This document shows, piece by piece, positions 36,432-45,575 of a stretch of 64,000 nt of DNA (positions are counted from its first letter, which is position 1; each line of letters starts with the position of its first letter). The stretch covers positions 248,001 through 312,000 of the forward strand of contig NZ_LJAK01000002.1 in the NCBI RefSeq assembly GCF_001420005.1, written 5' to 3'. Source of the stretch: Loktanella sp. 3ANDIMAR09 (GTDB lineage: Bacteria; Pseudomonadota; Alphaproteobacteria; Rhodobacterales; Rhodobacteraceae). A program made the translations under genes and the position numbers. Below the pieces are notes generated by a model that was given only the letters and a program-made list of their open reading frames with translations, ran no database searches and was not told where the DNA came from.

Positions 36432-36446
36432 TTAACGTCTAGTTAA
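36432..36446. promoter_or_regulatory. Perfect CtrA-type box TTAA-N7-TTAA
   Basis: TTAACGTCTAGTTAA matches the full CtrA consensus. It lies 77 bases upstream of the GafA-like ATG and 145 bases from the DUF6477 ATG, in an AT-rich patch unusual for this genome. It is embedded in nested palindromes: GTTAATATTAAC, GTCTA-N6-TAGAC and outer GAGTGT/ACACTC. Confidence 0.65.
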
Positions 36447-36522
36447 TTAGACACTCATAGGTTGTTCGAAATAGACAGGTTGGCCTTGGTCAAACCTGCG
36501 TAGCCGGGAAGGGGGCGCAACG

Positions 36523-37590
36523 ATGAATTCAACACAAAACGCAAATGATGCGGACTGGGTGCCGTCGCCAGTCCAAGACTATATTGCCCACACGACCAAG
36601 GGACGGTCCATTCGTGCACTGGCGCGCAAACGGGCGGTTCATCCGTCAACGATCCTGCGGCAGGTGCGCAATTGCGAGGCGCGTCGTGACGATCCGCTGG
36701 TTGACGCGGCCTTGCGTGCGTTGTCCGAAACAGATGCGCATCTCGAACAAAAGGCATCTTCGATCACGCCCATGTCGCCGATCGCGGCGATGCCGTCGCG
36801 CACCCTGAGCAAGGCGCGCATGGAACGTGAGGCGGGTCATATCCTGCGACGTCTGTGCGAACCCGGTGCGGTCATGGCCGTGGCCCGTGACATGGACAGC
36901 GCGGTGATCGTCAGAGAGGACGCAGAGGGTGAAACGCTGCGCACGGCTGTGGTTGCGGCTGAATTGGCACAGGCCTTTGCGTTGCAGAACTGGATTTCCT
37001 GCGCCGATCCGGGCGCACGGATTGCGCGTTATTTCGTGACATCGACGGGCCGGGCCGAATTGCGCCGATTGACGGCGCGTGACGAAAACCGGGCGCAGGG
37101 GTTTGCGGATGCGGCAGCGGGGCATGCGGACTGGATTGCCCCCAACGGACGGCAGATCGCATCACGGTTCATCGCGACCGAAACGCCGCTGATGGGGCTG
37201 TCACGCCGGCGCGACAAGGCGGGAAAACCATTCCTGTCGCGTGAACTGGTGCAGGCCGGAGAGCGTCTGCGAGAGGATTTCGTCGTCGCTGACGCAGGCC
37301 CGGACGTGACTGAAGACTGGCGCGCCGCACTTTCGCTTGAACCGCGCAGGTCATTGGCGCGGGGTGCCCTGGCCGCGCGGAAACGGGTGACGGATGCGCT
37401 GGATGACCTGGGGCCGGGATTGCAGGACGCGGTCCTGCGGTGTTGCTGTCTGCTGGAAGGCCTGGAAGTGACCGAGCGTGCGATGGGCTGGTCCTCGCGG
37501 TCGGGCAAGATCGTGCTGCGCATCGCCTTGCAACGCCTGATGCGTCACTATGACAGTGCTAACGGCAAACAGTCACCCATGATAGGCTAG
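36523..37590 (+). CDS. HTH/DUF6456 regulator, probable GafA (gene transfer agent activator) homologue
   Basis: 355 residues, AGGGGG site 7 bases before the ATG. N-terminal helix-turn-helix (about 27-51: KGRSIRALARKRAVHPSTILRQ). The DUF6456-like middle/C-terminal part has ETPLMGLSRRRDKAGKPFLSRE (about 220-241) and AGERLREDF. The last 55 residues (about 290-344) read like a sigma region 4: LDDLGPGLQDAVLRC, EVTERAMGWSSRSGKIVLRIALQRL. This layout, plus a CtrA-type box upstream, matches GafA of Rhodobacter capsulatus, the direct activator of the RcGTA structural cluster that is itself under CtrA control. No GTA structural genes are in this window. Alternative: a non-GTA DUF6456 paralogue. Confidence 0.65.
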   Translation: MNSTQNANDADWVPSPVQDYIAHTTKGRSIRALARKRAVHPSTILRQVRNCEARRDDPLVDAALRALSETDAHLEQKASSITPMSPIAAMPSRTLSKARMEREAGHILRRLCEPGAVMAVARDMDSAVIVREDAEGETLRTAVVAAELAQAFALQNWISCADPGARIARYFVTSTGRAELRRLTARDENRAQGFADAAAGHADWIAPNGRQIASRFIATETPLMGLSRRRDKAGKPFLSRELVQAGERLREDFVVADAGPDVTEDWRAALSLEPRRSLARGALAARKRVTDALDDLGPGLQDAVLRCCCLLEGLEVTERAMGWSSRSGKIVLRIALQRLMRHYDSANGKQSPMIG

Positions 37591-37689
37591 GCGCCGATGT
37601 GCATGGCGGGACTGCGCGGCGGGTTCATGGACTTTTGCTGCGCAAGCGCCTAAGTGCAAGGGAACCAATGGCGAACCAAGGCGGTCATC

Positions 37690-38637
37690 ATGCGCGACCT
37701 GAAAATTCCGGCTCAGCGGCATCCTGAAAAGGCCAAGCGACCCGACAACGTCCAGCCCAAGAAACCGGACTGGATCAGGGTCAAGGCACCGACGTCCGAG
37801 GGGTACAAGACCACGCGCGATATCATGCGCACCCACAAGCTGACGACGGTCTGCGAAGAAGCGGGTTGCCCCAACGTCGGCGAATGCTGGAGTCAGGGCC
37901 ACGCCACCATGATGATCATGGGCGAGGTTTGCACCCGCGCCTGTACGTTCTGCAATATCGCGACAGGCAAACCGCCCGAGGCGCTGGATGTGTTCGAGCC
38001 GGGCCGCGTCGCGGATGCGGTCAAGAAACTGGGTCTGAAACACGTCGTGATCACGTCCGTTGACCGTGACGACGTCGCGGATGGCGGGGCAGAGCATTTC
38101 GCGCAGACCATCCGTGCCGTGCGCCGTCAGGCCCCGGGCACGACAATCGAAATCCTGACGCCCGATTTCATTCGCTGTGCTCCAGAGGCGCTGGAGGTCG
38201 TGGTCGCGGCGAAACCGGATGTGTTCAACCACAACCTTGAAACCGTGCCCGGCCTCTACCCCGAGGTGCGGCCCGGTGCGCGATATTTCCACAGCCTGCG
38301 TCTGTTGCAGCGGGTCAAGGAGCTGGACCCCACCATGTTCACCAAATCCGGTATCATGGTCGGGTTGGGCGAGGACCGTCAGGCTGTCATCCAGGTAATG
38401 GAGGACATGCGCGCCGCTGACATCGATTTCCTGACAATCGGTCAGTATCTGCAACCGACGCCCAAGCACCACCGCGTTGATCGTTTCGTGACCCCAGAAG
38501 AGTTCGCAGCCTACGAGAAGGCCGCGTTCGGCAAGGGGTTCCTGATGGTATCGGCCTCGCCTCTGACGCGGTCCAGCTATCACGCGGGCGATGATTTCGC
38601 TAGGCTTCAGGCGGCGCGGCTGGCCAAACTGGGCTAG
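37690..38637 (+). CDS. lipA: Lipoyl synthase
   Basis: 315 residues from ATG 37690 (MRDLKIP), with AAGGCGG upstream; a longer open frame begins 12 codons earlier. Radical-SAM CTRACTFC cluster and the auxiliary cluster [12 protein letters not shown], with [18 protein letters not shown] and the C-terminal RSSYHA serine ligand. Inserts sulfur into octanoyl chains on lipoyl domains. Its tail overlaps a convergent 59-aa gene by 4 bases. Confidence 0.95.
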   Translation: MRDLKIPAQRHPEKAKRPDNVQPKKPDWIRVKAPTSEGYKTTRDIMRTHKLTTVCEEAGCPNVGECWSQGHATMMIMGEVCTRACTFCNIATGKPPEALDVFEPGRVADAVKKLGLKHVVITSVDRDDVADGGAEHFAQTIRAVRRQAPGTTIEILTPDFIRCAPEALEVVVAAKPDVFNHNLETVPGLYPEVRPGARYFHSLRLLQRVKELDPTMFTKSGIMVGLGEDRQAVIQVMEDMRAADIDFLTIGQYLQPTPKHHRVDRFVTPEEFAAYEKAAFGKGFLMVSASPLTRSSYHAGDDFARLQAARLAKLG

Positions 38638-38813
38638 GGTTGCGTGATGGGGCGCGGACCTGCCGGGTCCGCCTCCACACTCAGGCCGAACAGGTGTTCG
38701 GCCCCTGCCAGCGCAAGACAGATCGCAATCACCGCAAGGCCCAGCCAGACCCGCTTGGCCGATGGCGGATTGCGCGCCCAGCGACTGGCGTTCAGCAGCC
38801 AGCGCGGGTTCAT
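38634..38813 (-). CDS. 59-residue single-span membrane protein
   Basis: ATG 38813 overlaps the hpt stop (ATGA). The protein begins [20 protein letters not shown] (basic), followed by one hydrophobic span ([20 protein letters not shown], about 22-41) and a short Pro-rich tail ending PRPITQP. It is overlooked by a 60-residue cutoff. Coupled to hpt; function unknown. Confidence 0.7.
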   Translation of the reverse strand: MNPRWLLNASRWARNPPSAKRVWLGLAVIAICLALAGAEHLFGLSVEADPAGPRPITQP

Positions 38814-39346
38814 GATGTGAACCGCACGCAGCCGATATAGGGCAGGTTGCGATTACGCTGCGCGTAGTCGATGCCGTAGCCCACGACAAAGGCGTCCGGG
38901 ATTTCAAACCCGATCATGTCGGCCTTGAAATCGACCTCGCGACGGGCGGGTTTGTCCAACAAGGCAATCGTTTTCAGACGGGCCGGATTCCGTGCCATGA
39001 CGAAATCCGTCACCCGGGCAAGGGTATGGCCCGTGTCGACGATATCCTCGACGATCAGCACATCGCGACCTTCGACGGTGCCGCGCAGATCCTTGAGGAT
39101 TCGCACCTCGCGGCTGCTTTCCATGCCGTCGCCATAGCTGCTGGCCTCGATGAAATCGACCTCGACCGGCAGATCCAGTTCGCGCACCAGATCGGCGATG
39201 AATACGAATGATCCACGCAGCAGGCCCACGACCAGCAGTTTGTCCGTGCCTGCGAACGTGGTCTGGATTTCATCGGCCAGCGCCTCGATTCGCGCGGCAA
39301 TCGCTTTTGCGCTGATCATCTGGTCAATGACATAGGGTTGGCTCAT
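38810..39346 (-). CDS. hpt: Hypoxanthine phosphoribosyltransferase
   Basis: 178 residues. Purine salvage: hypoxanthine/guanine plus PRPP to IMP/GMP. PRPP-binding [39 protein letters not shown] and the C-terminal [19 protein letters not shown]. Followed by a coupled small membrane protein gene. Confidence 0.93.
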   Translation of the reverse strand: MSQPYVIDQMISAKAIAARIEALADEIQTTFAGTDKLLVVGLLRGSFVFIADLVRELDLPVEVDFIEASSYGDGMESSREVRILKDLRGTVEGRDVLIVEDIVDTGHTLARVTDFVMARNPARLKTIALLDKPARREVDFKADMIGFEIPDAFVVGYGIDYAQRNRNLPYIGCVRFTS

Positions 39347-39428
39347 GGGGTCACCTGTCGCACCGGGGTTGATTTCAGGGGCCTACATACGACATTCAGT
39401 GGTATAGTCACACAACCGAAAGTCACCA

Positions 39429-39878
39429 ATGCCAGTTCACGACGAGACACGGGTTCTGCCCTATACACCGCAGCAGATGTTCGATCTTGTCGCCGATGTC
39501 GAAAGCTACCCGAAATTCCTGCCCTGGACAGCGGCGGCGCGCCTGCGCGACCGCACCACGTTCGATGACCGGGTCGAGATTCTGGCGGATCTAGTGGTCA
39601 GTTTCAAAGTATTCCGCGAAACCTTTGGCAGCCGCGTCACACTGTGGCCCGCGCAAAAGGCGATCGACACGCAATATATTGACGGCCCGTTCAAGCATCT
39701 GAATTCTCGTTGGGAATTTTCGGATGCACCAGAGGGCTGCAAGGTGCATTTCCACGTCGATTTCGAATTCAAAAATCGCCTGCTTCAGGGGGCGGCGGGC
39801 ATGTTTTTCAATCAGGCGATGCAGACCATCGTCAAGGCGTTCGAACGGCGTGCAGCGGCGCTATACGGCACCGCATGA
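39429..39878 (+). CDS. COQ10/RatA-type START-like protein (coenzyme Q-binding)
   Basis: 149 residues. Polyketide cyclase/START fold typical of COQ10: TRVLPYTPQQMFDLVADVESYPKFLPW at the start and FFNQAMQTIVKAFERRAAALYG at the end. The mitochondrial homologue binds coenzyme Q and supports its use in respiration. Short ATG start after TCACCA; divergent from hpt. Confidence 0.88.
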   Translation: MPVHDETRVLPYTPQQMFDLVADVESYPKFLPWTAAARLRDRTTFDDRVEILADLVVSFKVFRETFGSRVTLWPAQKAIDTQYIDGPFKHLNSRWEFSDAPEGCKVHFHVDFEFKNRLLQGAAGMFFNQAMQTIVKAFERRAAALYGTA

Positions 39879-39894
39879 CGTGATTTCGGACGTG

Positions 39895-39921
39895 AAACGG
39901 GGGCCCTGCGGCCCCCGTTTT
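39895..39921. terminator. Bidirectional terminator, coq10/amtB
   Basis: AAACGGGGGCC pairs perfectly with GGCCCCCGTTT across CTGC, followed by T; between convergent genes. Confidence 0.8.
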
Positions 39922-39925
39922 GCGT

Positions 39926-41107
39926 TCAGGTGTTCAGATCGTAGGCGCGTTCACCGTGGGTGGTCAGGTCCAGCCCGGTGATTTCGGTTTCCTCGGACAC
40001 GCGGAACTGTGTCACGGCGCGGCAGATGTAGATCAGCGCCACGGTCACGACGGTGGTCCAGACACCGACGATGGCCAGTGATCCCAGCTGTGCGGCCCAA
40101 GTGCCTGCGCCAAAGACCGCGATCATGATGGTGCCAAAGATGCCACCGACGCCGTGAACGGCGAAGACGTCCAATGTGTCGTCAATCGACAGTTTGGTGC
40201 GGATCAGGGCGACGGCCTCTTGGCACAGGATGCCCGCGACACCACCGATGATCAGCGCCTCGACCGGGCCGACAAACCCGGAGGCGGGTGTGATGCTGGC
40301 CAGACCTGCGATGGTGCCGGTCACGAGGCCCACCAGCGAGGCGCGACCGAACTTGATCCGTTCCCACAGGGCCCAGGTCAGCGATGCGGCGGCTGCGGAC
40401 AGATGCGTGACGGTGATCGCCATGGCTGCACCACCGTCAGCGGCCAACTGGCTGCCACCGTTGAATCCGAACCAGCCGACCCACAGCATCGCCGCACCGA
40501 TCATCACCAGACCGGGATTGTGCGGCGGCTTGCTGCGATCCTTGCGCGCGCCCAGCATCACGGCCAGAATCAATGCGGCCAGACCTGCGGTTTCATGGAC
40601 GACGATGCCGCCCGCAAAATCGCGCACCCCGGTGTCGCCAAAGATCCCGCCGTCGGCCAGCATCCCGCCGCCCCAGACCCAATGCACGACAGGCGCATAG
40701 CACAGCAGCATCCACAGACCGGAAAACAGCAGCACGAATCCGAACCCGATCCGTTCGACATAGGCACCGACGATCAGGGCAGGGGTGATGATCGCAAAGG
40801 TCATCTGAAACGCAAAGAACAGGATTTCCGGCAGGCTGCCGGCCAGGCTGTCCGCGTCGATGCCCGCCAGGAACAGTTTGTCCAGACCGCCCCAATAGCC
40901 GGTCGCGCCGCCCCCGAACGCGATGGAATAACCAAAGGCAAACCAAAGAATGCTCATCAAACAGGCAATTGCATAGCAATGCATGAACACGCTGAGCACG
41001 TTGCGCGCCCGCACGAGGCCTCCGTAAAACAAGGCCAGTCCGGGTAGTGTCATGAACAGCACCAGCGCTGTTGCCACCATGATCCAAGCGGTATCCGCTC
41101 CGTTCAT
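39926..41107 (-). CDS. amtB: Ammonium transporter
   Basis: 393 residues from ATG 41107, with GAGGAG 7 bases upstream. Eleven spans; conserved WIMVATALVLFMTLPGLALFYGG at the start, and the twin pore histidines in PVVHWVWGGG and FAVHGVGGIFG. There is no signal-peptide leader. No PII gene is adjacent; the PII/glnA pair is 15 kb away. Substrate is ammonium, expected to be gated by PII under nitrogen control. Confidence 0.92.
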   Translation of the reverse strand: MNGADTAWIMVATALVLFMTLPGLALFYGGLVRARNVLSVFMHCYAIACLMSILWFAFGYSIAFGGGATGYWGGLDKLFLAGIDADSLAGSLPEILFFAFQMTFAIITPALIVGAYVERIGFGFVLLFSGLWMLLCYAPVVHWVWGGGMLADGGIFGDTGVRDFAGGIVVHETAGLAALILAVMLGARKDRSKPPHNPGLVMIGAAMLWVGWFGFNGGSQLAADGGAAMAITVTHLSAAAASLTWALWERIKFGRASLVGLVTGTIAGLASITPASGFVGPVEALIIGGVAGILCQEAVALIRTKLSIDDTLDVFAVHGVGGIFGTIMIAVFGAGTWAAQLGSLAIVGVWTTVVTVALIYICRAVTQFRVSEETEITGLDLTTHGERAYDLNT

Positions 41108-41245
41108 CTGTTTTCTCCTCACGAAAATTTCGGCCCAGAGGCCGGATTCGTGGCGGTAAAGAAAGTGGCAACTGCCGTGTATGCCGCAAAATAAATGGGC
41201 GTTTCTCGAACTGCGCTTATTTGGCGCGCTTTTTTGGCGGAACGC

Positions 41246-41731
41246 CTAAGAATGCGGCGGAAATTGAATGATGGCCTGTGACAGCAGGCTCAATCCGTGG
41301 GCGACGGTGGCCGCGCGGACCGCATCCCGCCCGATTGCCCCGAATTCGCGGGTTTCGCTGAACGTGCCCGCCTGTGTGGCGATCCCGAAACACACGCGGC
41401 CTTCGGGTTTGTGGTCCGACCCGCCGGGGCCTGCGATCCCCGTGACCGACAGCGTGATTGCCGCCTGTGACCGCGCCAATGCGCCGCTGGCCATTTCGCA
41501 GGCAACCTGTTCCGACACCGCACCATACGCATCCAGCGTCGCGGAACGGACACCCAGCATCGCCTGTTTGGCCGCATTGGTGTAGGTGACAAAGCCACGG
41601 TCAAAGACGGCCGAACTGCCGGGCACTGCGGTTAATGCCGCAGAGATCAATCCGCCGGTGCAGCTCTCGGCCAGGGCGATCATGATGCCCCGTTCCTTTG
41701 CAAGATCAATGAGATGCGCTGCGTCGTTCAT
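41246..41731 (-). CDS. pncC: Nicotinamide-nucleotide amidohydrolase PncC (CinA C-terminal domain)
   Basis: 161 residues, the stand-alone CinA C-terminal family. AESCTGGLISAALTAVPGSS, FVTYTNAAKQAMLGV and SVTGIAGPGGSDHKPEG are diagnostic. Deamidates NMN in pyridine nucleotide recycling. ATGA overlap with pgpA. Confidence 0.9.
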   Translation of the reverse strand: MNDAAHLIDLAKERGIMIALAESCTGGLISAALTAVPGSSAVFDRGFVTYTNAAKQAMLGVRSATLDAYGAVSEQVACEMASGALARSQAAITLSVTGIAGPGGSDHKPEGRVCFGIATQAGTFSETREFGAIGRDAVRAATVAHGLSLLSQAIIQFPPHS

Positions 41732-42219
41732 GCCATCAGCACGGCGTGGAACAGCCCTGCAAGGATGACGACGCCCAGGGCTGCGAACAGGCCGGCAATC
41801 ACATCATCCAGCATCACCCCCAACGCGTCACCGCGTCTGTCAGCCCAACCGACTGGGCCCCATTTTGTGATGTCGAACAGGCGAAACAGCAGGAACGCCG
41901 CCAACCAGCCGGGCCAAAGCGCGGTATAGGCCGCGCCTGCGTTGGCGGCACCAAAGGCCAGTGGCCAGAGCGCGATCCACTGGCCCGCAACCTCGTCCGC
42001 GACGATTTCAGAAGGATCATGGTTCGCCTGACCTGCGATCATCCGGGCGGTTGCCCACCATCCCGCGCCAAAGATTGCGGCGGTGCCCGCAACCAGCAAC
42101 CAGGGGCCGCCGAGCATCATCAAGGCAAGGCCCGTTGGCAGTGCCGCCAGCGATCCCCAGGTGCCGGGGGCGGGGCGCAGATAGCCCACGTAGAAAAATG
42201 TAGCGATCAGGCGGGTCAT
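41728..42219 (-). CDS. pgpA: Phosphatidylglycerophosphatase A
   Basis: 163 residues from ATG 42219, which overlaps the ispDF stop (ATGA). [32 protein letters not shown] and [16 protein letters not shown] with about four spans. Makes phosphatidylglycerol from PGP, downstream of cdsA. Confidence 0.9.
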   Translation of the reverse strand: MTRLIATFFYVGYLRPAPGTWGSLAALPTGLALMMLGGPWLLVAGTAAIFGAGWWATARMIAGQANHDPSEIVADEVAGQWIALWPLAFGAANAGAAYTALWPGWLAAFLLFRLFDITKWGPVGWADRRGDALGVMLDDVIAGLFAALGVVILAGLFHAVLMA

Positions 42220-43334
42220 GCGGACACCAGTGCGGCGGTGGCAAGGGCTGCGATACCTTCGCCCCGCCCGGTGAACCCCAACCGTTCCGAGGTTGTCGCC
42301 TTGACGCTGACCCGGTCGGGGGCGATGCCCAAAATGCCTGCCATGGCAGCGCGCATGGCAGCCTGATGCGGCCCGACCTTGGGGAATTCGCACACCAGCG
42401 TGCAATCGACGTTTGAAATGGCAAATCCCATGTCGCGGGCCATTTGGGCCGCGTGCCGCAGGAAAATATGGCTTTCAGCACCTTTCCATTGCGGATCGGT
42501 CGGGGGGAAATGCACGCCGATGTCGCCTTGACCCAATGCGCCATAGATCGCATCCGTGACCGCGTGCATGCCCACATCGGCATCGGAATGCCCCTGTAGC
42601 CCGCGGTCAAACGGCAGTTTCACACCGCACAGCATGACATGGTCGCCCGGTCCGAACCGGTGCACGTCATAGCCGTTGCCCAATCTGACATCCATGCGCA
42701 TCTCCAGCAGTTGTGCGGCGCGGGCAAAGTCGTCCGCATGCGTGATCTTGATGTTGTCTTCATCGCCCGCGACGATGGCGACGTCCAGCCCGGCGGCAAG
42801 GGCCACGGCCACATCATCCGCGGCATCAGAGGGGCCCGCCCGATGTGCAGCCAGGATGGCCGCGCGGTCGAACCCCTGCGGCGTCTGTGCGCGATGCAGA
42901 CCCGTGCGGTCCTGCAAACCTGTCACGATGGCGTCGCCACGCCAGAGCGCGTCGGTGACGGCTATCGCGGGGGCGGCACCGACCTGGCTGTCCAGTGCCG
43001 TGCAGACCCGGTCGATCAGCGCGGCCCGCACCAAGGGGCGGGCGGCATCATGGATCAGCACGCGGTCGGCCTGCGTGGCAAGAAGCCCTGCCAGAACAGA
43101 GGCCTGGCGCGTGGCACCGCCGGTTGCGCAGACCACGCCCAGTGTCGCGCAACGGTCCATGTCATCAGGGTGCAGGACGACGACGACCTCGTCGATCATC
43201 GGGTGTGTGGCAAAGACCTTGACGGTCCGTTCCAACACGGGAACCCCCGCCAGATCACGCCATTGTTTCGGCACACCGCCGCCCGCGCGAAGTCCACGTC
43301 CGGCTGCAACGATGATGGCGGCGGTTCCTGGCAT
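42216..43334 (-). CDS. ispDF: Bifunctional IspD/IspF enzyme of the MEP pathway
   Basis: 372 residues. The IspD half (about 1-210) has [16 protein letters not shown] and [10 protein letters not shown]. The IspF half (about 214-372) has the Asp-x-His zinc site in [31 protein letters not shown] and [18 protein letters not shown]. The fusion is common in alphaproteobacteria. First gene of ispDF-pgpA-pncC; a palindrome lies just upstream of its ATG. Confidence 0.94.
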   Translation of the reverse strand: MPGTAAIIVAAGRGLRAGGGVPKQWRDLAGVPVLERTVKVFATHPMIDEVVVVLHPDDMDRCATLGVVCATGGATRQASVLAGLLATQADRVLIHDAARPLVRAALIDRVCTALDSQVGAAPAIAVTDALWRGDAIVTGLQDRTGLHRAQTPQGFDRAAILAAHRAGPSDAADDVAVALAAGLDVAIVAGDEDNIKITHADDFARAAQLLEMRMDVRLGNGYDVHRFGPGDHVMLCGVKLPFDRGLQGHSDADVGMHAVTDAIYGALGQGDIGVHFPPTDPQWKGAESHIFLRHAAQMARDMGFAISNVDCTLVCEFPKVGPHQAAMRAAMAGILGIAPDRVSVKATTSERLGFTGRGEGIAALATAALVSA

Positions 43335-43346
43335 CGGCGGTCATAC

Positions 43347-43370
43347 TCACTTTGCGCGTCTACAAAGTGA
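43347..43370 (-). promoter_or_regulatory. Operator-like inverted repeat upstream of ispDF
   Basis: TCACTTTG-N8-CAAAGTGA is a perfect 8-base inverted repeat, 13-36 bases before the ispDF ATG. Either an operator or a 5'-UTR hairpin. Confidence 0.5.
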
Positions 43371-43521
43371 CTATTGAACGGACAGGGTCCGCGCAAGTGC
43401 CCGCAGGTGTGCCTAAAATTTGGGCGATATGCGTGTAGATAGTGCACTGGCCTTGGCGTCCGGGCCTGCGCCGCGTAGGTAGACACATGTTCGGACGTAA
43501 CGCACAGGCTTTAGGCAAACG

Positions 43522-44508
43522 ATGAATGCTGCGGCAAACCTACCTTTGACCGACCGCCCGGCGGTCGCTCTTGCGCCGTTGGCGGGGATCACGGATTTGC
43601 CGTTCCGTCAGGTCGTGGCGGGGTTCGGCGCGTCCTGGGTCGTGTCGGAAATGGTCGCATCGCAAGAAATGGTACAGGACAAGGCAAGCGTGCGTGACCG
43701 TGCTGAGCTGGGGTTCGACCAGCGGGCGACTGCGGTGCAACTGGCGGGGCGCGATCCGTATTGGATGGCCGAGGCCGCGCGCATGGTTGCCGCAAACGGG
43801 GCGGCGCTGATTGACATCAACATGGGCTGTCCTGCGAAAAAGGTCGTGGGCGGCATGTCGGGGTCGGCCCTGTTGCGTGAACCCGATCATGCCTTGCGCC
43901 TGATCGAGGCGGTCGTCGCGGCGGTGGATGTGCCTGTCACGCTCAAGACGCGTCTGGGCTGGGATGACGACAGTCTGAACGCGGCCGATGTGGCGCGGCG
44001 GGCGCAAAATGCAGGCATCCAGCTTGTCACGATCCACGGCCGGACCCGCTGCCAGTTCTACAAGGGGCGTGCCGATTGGGCCGCGATCCGTGCCGTGCGC
44101 GAGGCTGTTGATATCCCGGTGATCGCCAATGGCGACATCGTGGATCATGCCACGGCCGTTCAGGCGCTGGACCAATCTGGCGCTGACGGTGTGATGATCG
44201 GACGCGGGGCGCAGGGCCGGCCCTGGGTGCTGGCCCAGATTGCAGCGCGCATGTCCGGTGCACCGGTGCCAAAGTCGCCGGATCAAGCTGAATTTATTGA
44301 TTTGGTTTCAAGGCATTACGAGGCGATGTTGAGGTTTTATGGCATGACATTGGGCCTGCGTGTCGCACGCAAGCATCTGGGGTGGTATATGGATACGGCT
44401 GGCACCTTGTCGGGACTGCGGCACGCGGTGCTGACGGCAGCATCGCCCCAGACCGTTCTGTCGCTGATCCCGGATGCGATGTCCCGGACCGCACCGGTGG
44501 CCGCATGA
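43522..44508 (+). CDS. dusB: tRNA-dihydrouridine synthase B (nifR3)
   Basis: 328 residues. FMN TIM-barrel with LAPLAGITDLPFRQV, the catalytic Cys in NMGCPAKKVVGG, IHGRTRCQFYKG and VMIGRGAQGRPW. Reduces specific tRNA uridines. In Rhodobacteraceae it is historically nifR3, the first gene of the ntrBC operon, as here (ATGA overlap with ntrB). Confidence 0.93.
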   Translation: MNAAANLPLTDRPAVALAPLAGITDLPFRQVVAGFGASWVVSEMVASQEMVQDKASVRDRAELGFDQRATAVQLAGRDPYWMAEAARMVAANGAALIDINMGCPAKKVVGGMSGSALLREPDHALRLIEAVVAAVDVPVTLKTRLGWDDDSLNAADVARRAQNAGIQLVTIHGRTRCQFYKGRADWAAIRAVREAVDIPVIANGDIVDHATAVQALDQSGADGVMIGRGAQGRPWVLAQIAARMSGAPVPKSPDQAEFIDLVSRHYEAMLRFYGMTLGLRVARKHLGWYMDTAGTLSGLRHAVLTAASPQTVLSLIPDAMSRTAPVAA

Positions 44509-45575
44509 TCGAGGATATCGCCCTGTGGGTGTCGCTGCCGACGCCCGCGCTGTTGCTGGATGCCAATGACCGCATCCTGGAATCCAATCCTGCGGCAGAG
44601 AGTTTTCTGAACCTATCGGAAAAGGCGCTGAAAAATCAGGTCGTCTGGGAAAAGGTCCTGATCGATTCACCCCTGGATGGTCCGTTTGAACGGGCGCGGG
44701 AACAGCAGACATCCCTGTTCATCAATGATGTTTTCGTGGGCTCGGGCATGAGCGCGCCGCAGCATTGCAATCTGCAGTTTTCGCCGCTGCAAAACCGTGA
44801 CGGCGTGATGATCATGATCATCAGCCCACAGCAGATCGTGTCGCGCCTCGTGCAGAACACGGTGACCGGCAAGGCGGCGCGATCGGCCATCGGCATGGCG
44901 GAAATGCTGGCGCATGAAATCAAGAACCCGCTGGCGGGGATCACGGGTGCCGCGCAATTGCTGTCGATGGGCCTGTCGCCCGAAGACCAGGAGCTGACGG
45001 ACCTGATCGTCGCGGAATCGCGCCGCATCGTGAAACTGCTGGAGCAGGTCGAACAGTTCGGTAACCTGCGCCAGCCCAGCCGCAAGTCCATCAACATCCA
45101 CGACACGCTGGACCGGGCGCGTCAGTCCGCCTCGGTCGGCTTTGGCGCGCATATGATGTTTGTCACGGATTATGACCCGTCCTTGCCGCGTGCGCTGGCC
45201 GATGCGGATCAGTTGCAGCAGATTTTCCAGAACCTGATCAAGAACGCCGCAGAGGCGGGTGGTCCGGGCGGCAAGATCACGCTGCGGACATTCTATGATG
45301 CAAGCCTGCGGGTGTTGCAGGCCGATGGATCGCATGCGCGGCTGCCCTTGCAGATCGAGGTGATCGACGACGGGCCGGGCCTGCCGCCCGATATCGCCAG
45401 CAACGTGTTCGAACCCTTTGTTTCCGGGCGTGAAAACGGCACCGGTCTGGGGCTCGCACTGGTCAGCAAACTCATTCAGGACGGCGGTGGCTGGATCACA
45501 GTCGATAGCGCCCCGGGCCGGACGGTATTTCGGATTTCCCTGCCACGCGCAGACACAGACGACGGAGACGACTGA
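44505..45575 (+). CDS. ntrB: Nitrogen sensor histidine kinase NtrB
   Basis: 356 residues from ATG 44505 overlapping the dusB stop. Cytoplasmic: N-terminal PAS (about 10-115), H-box [14 protein letters not shown] with phospho-His137, N-box [10 protein letters not shown] and G-boxes DDGPGLP and [12 protein letters not shown] normally toggles its kinase/phosphatase activity on NtrC. Confidence 0.93.
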   Translation: MIEDIALWVSLPTPALLLDANDRILESNPAAESFLNLSEKALKNQVVWEKVLIDSPLDGPFERAREQQTSLFINDVFVGSGMSAPQHCNLQFSPLQNRDGVMIMIISPQQIVSRLVQNTVTGKAARSAIGMAEMLAHEIKNPLAGITGAAQLLSMGLSPEDQELTDLIVAESRRIVKLLEQVEQFGNLRQPSRKSINIHDTLDRARQSASVGFGAHMMFVTDYDPSLPRALADADQLQQIFQNLIKNAAEAGGPGGKITLRTFYDASLRVLQADGSHARLPLQIEVIDDGPGLPPDIASNVFEPFVSGRENGTGLGLALVSKLIQDGGGWITVDSAPGRTVFRISLPRADTDDGDD

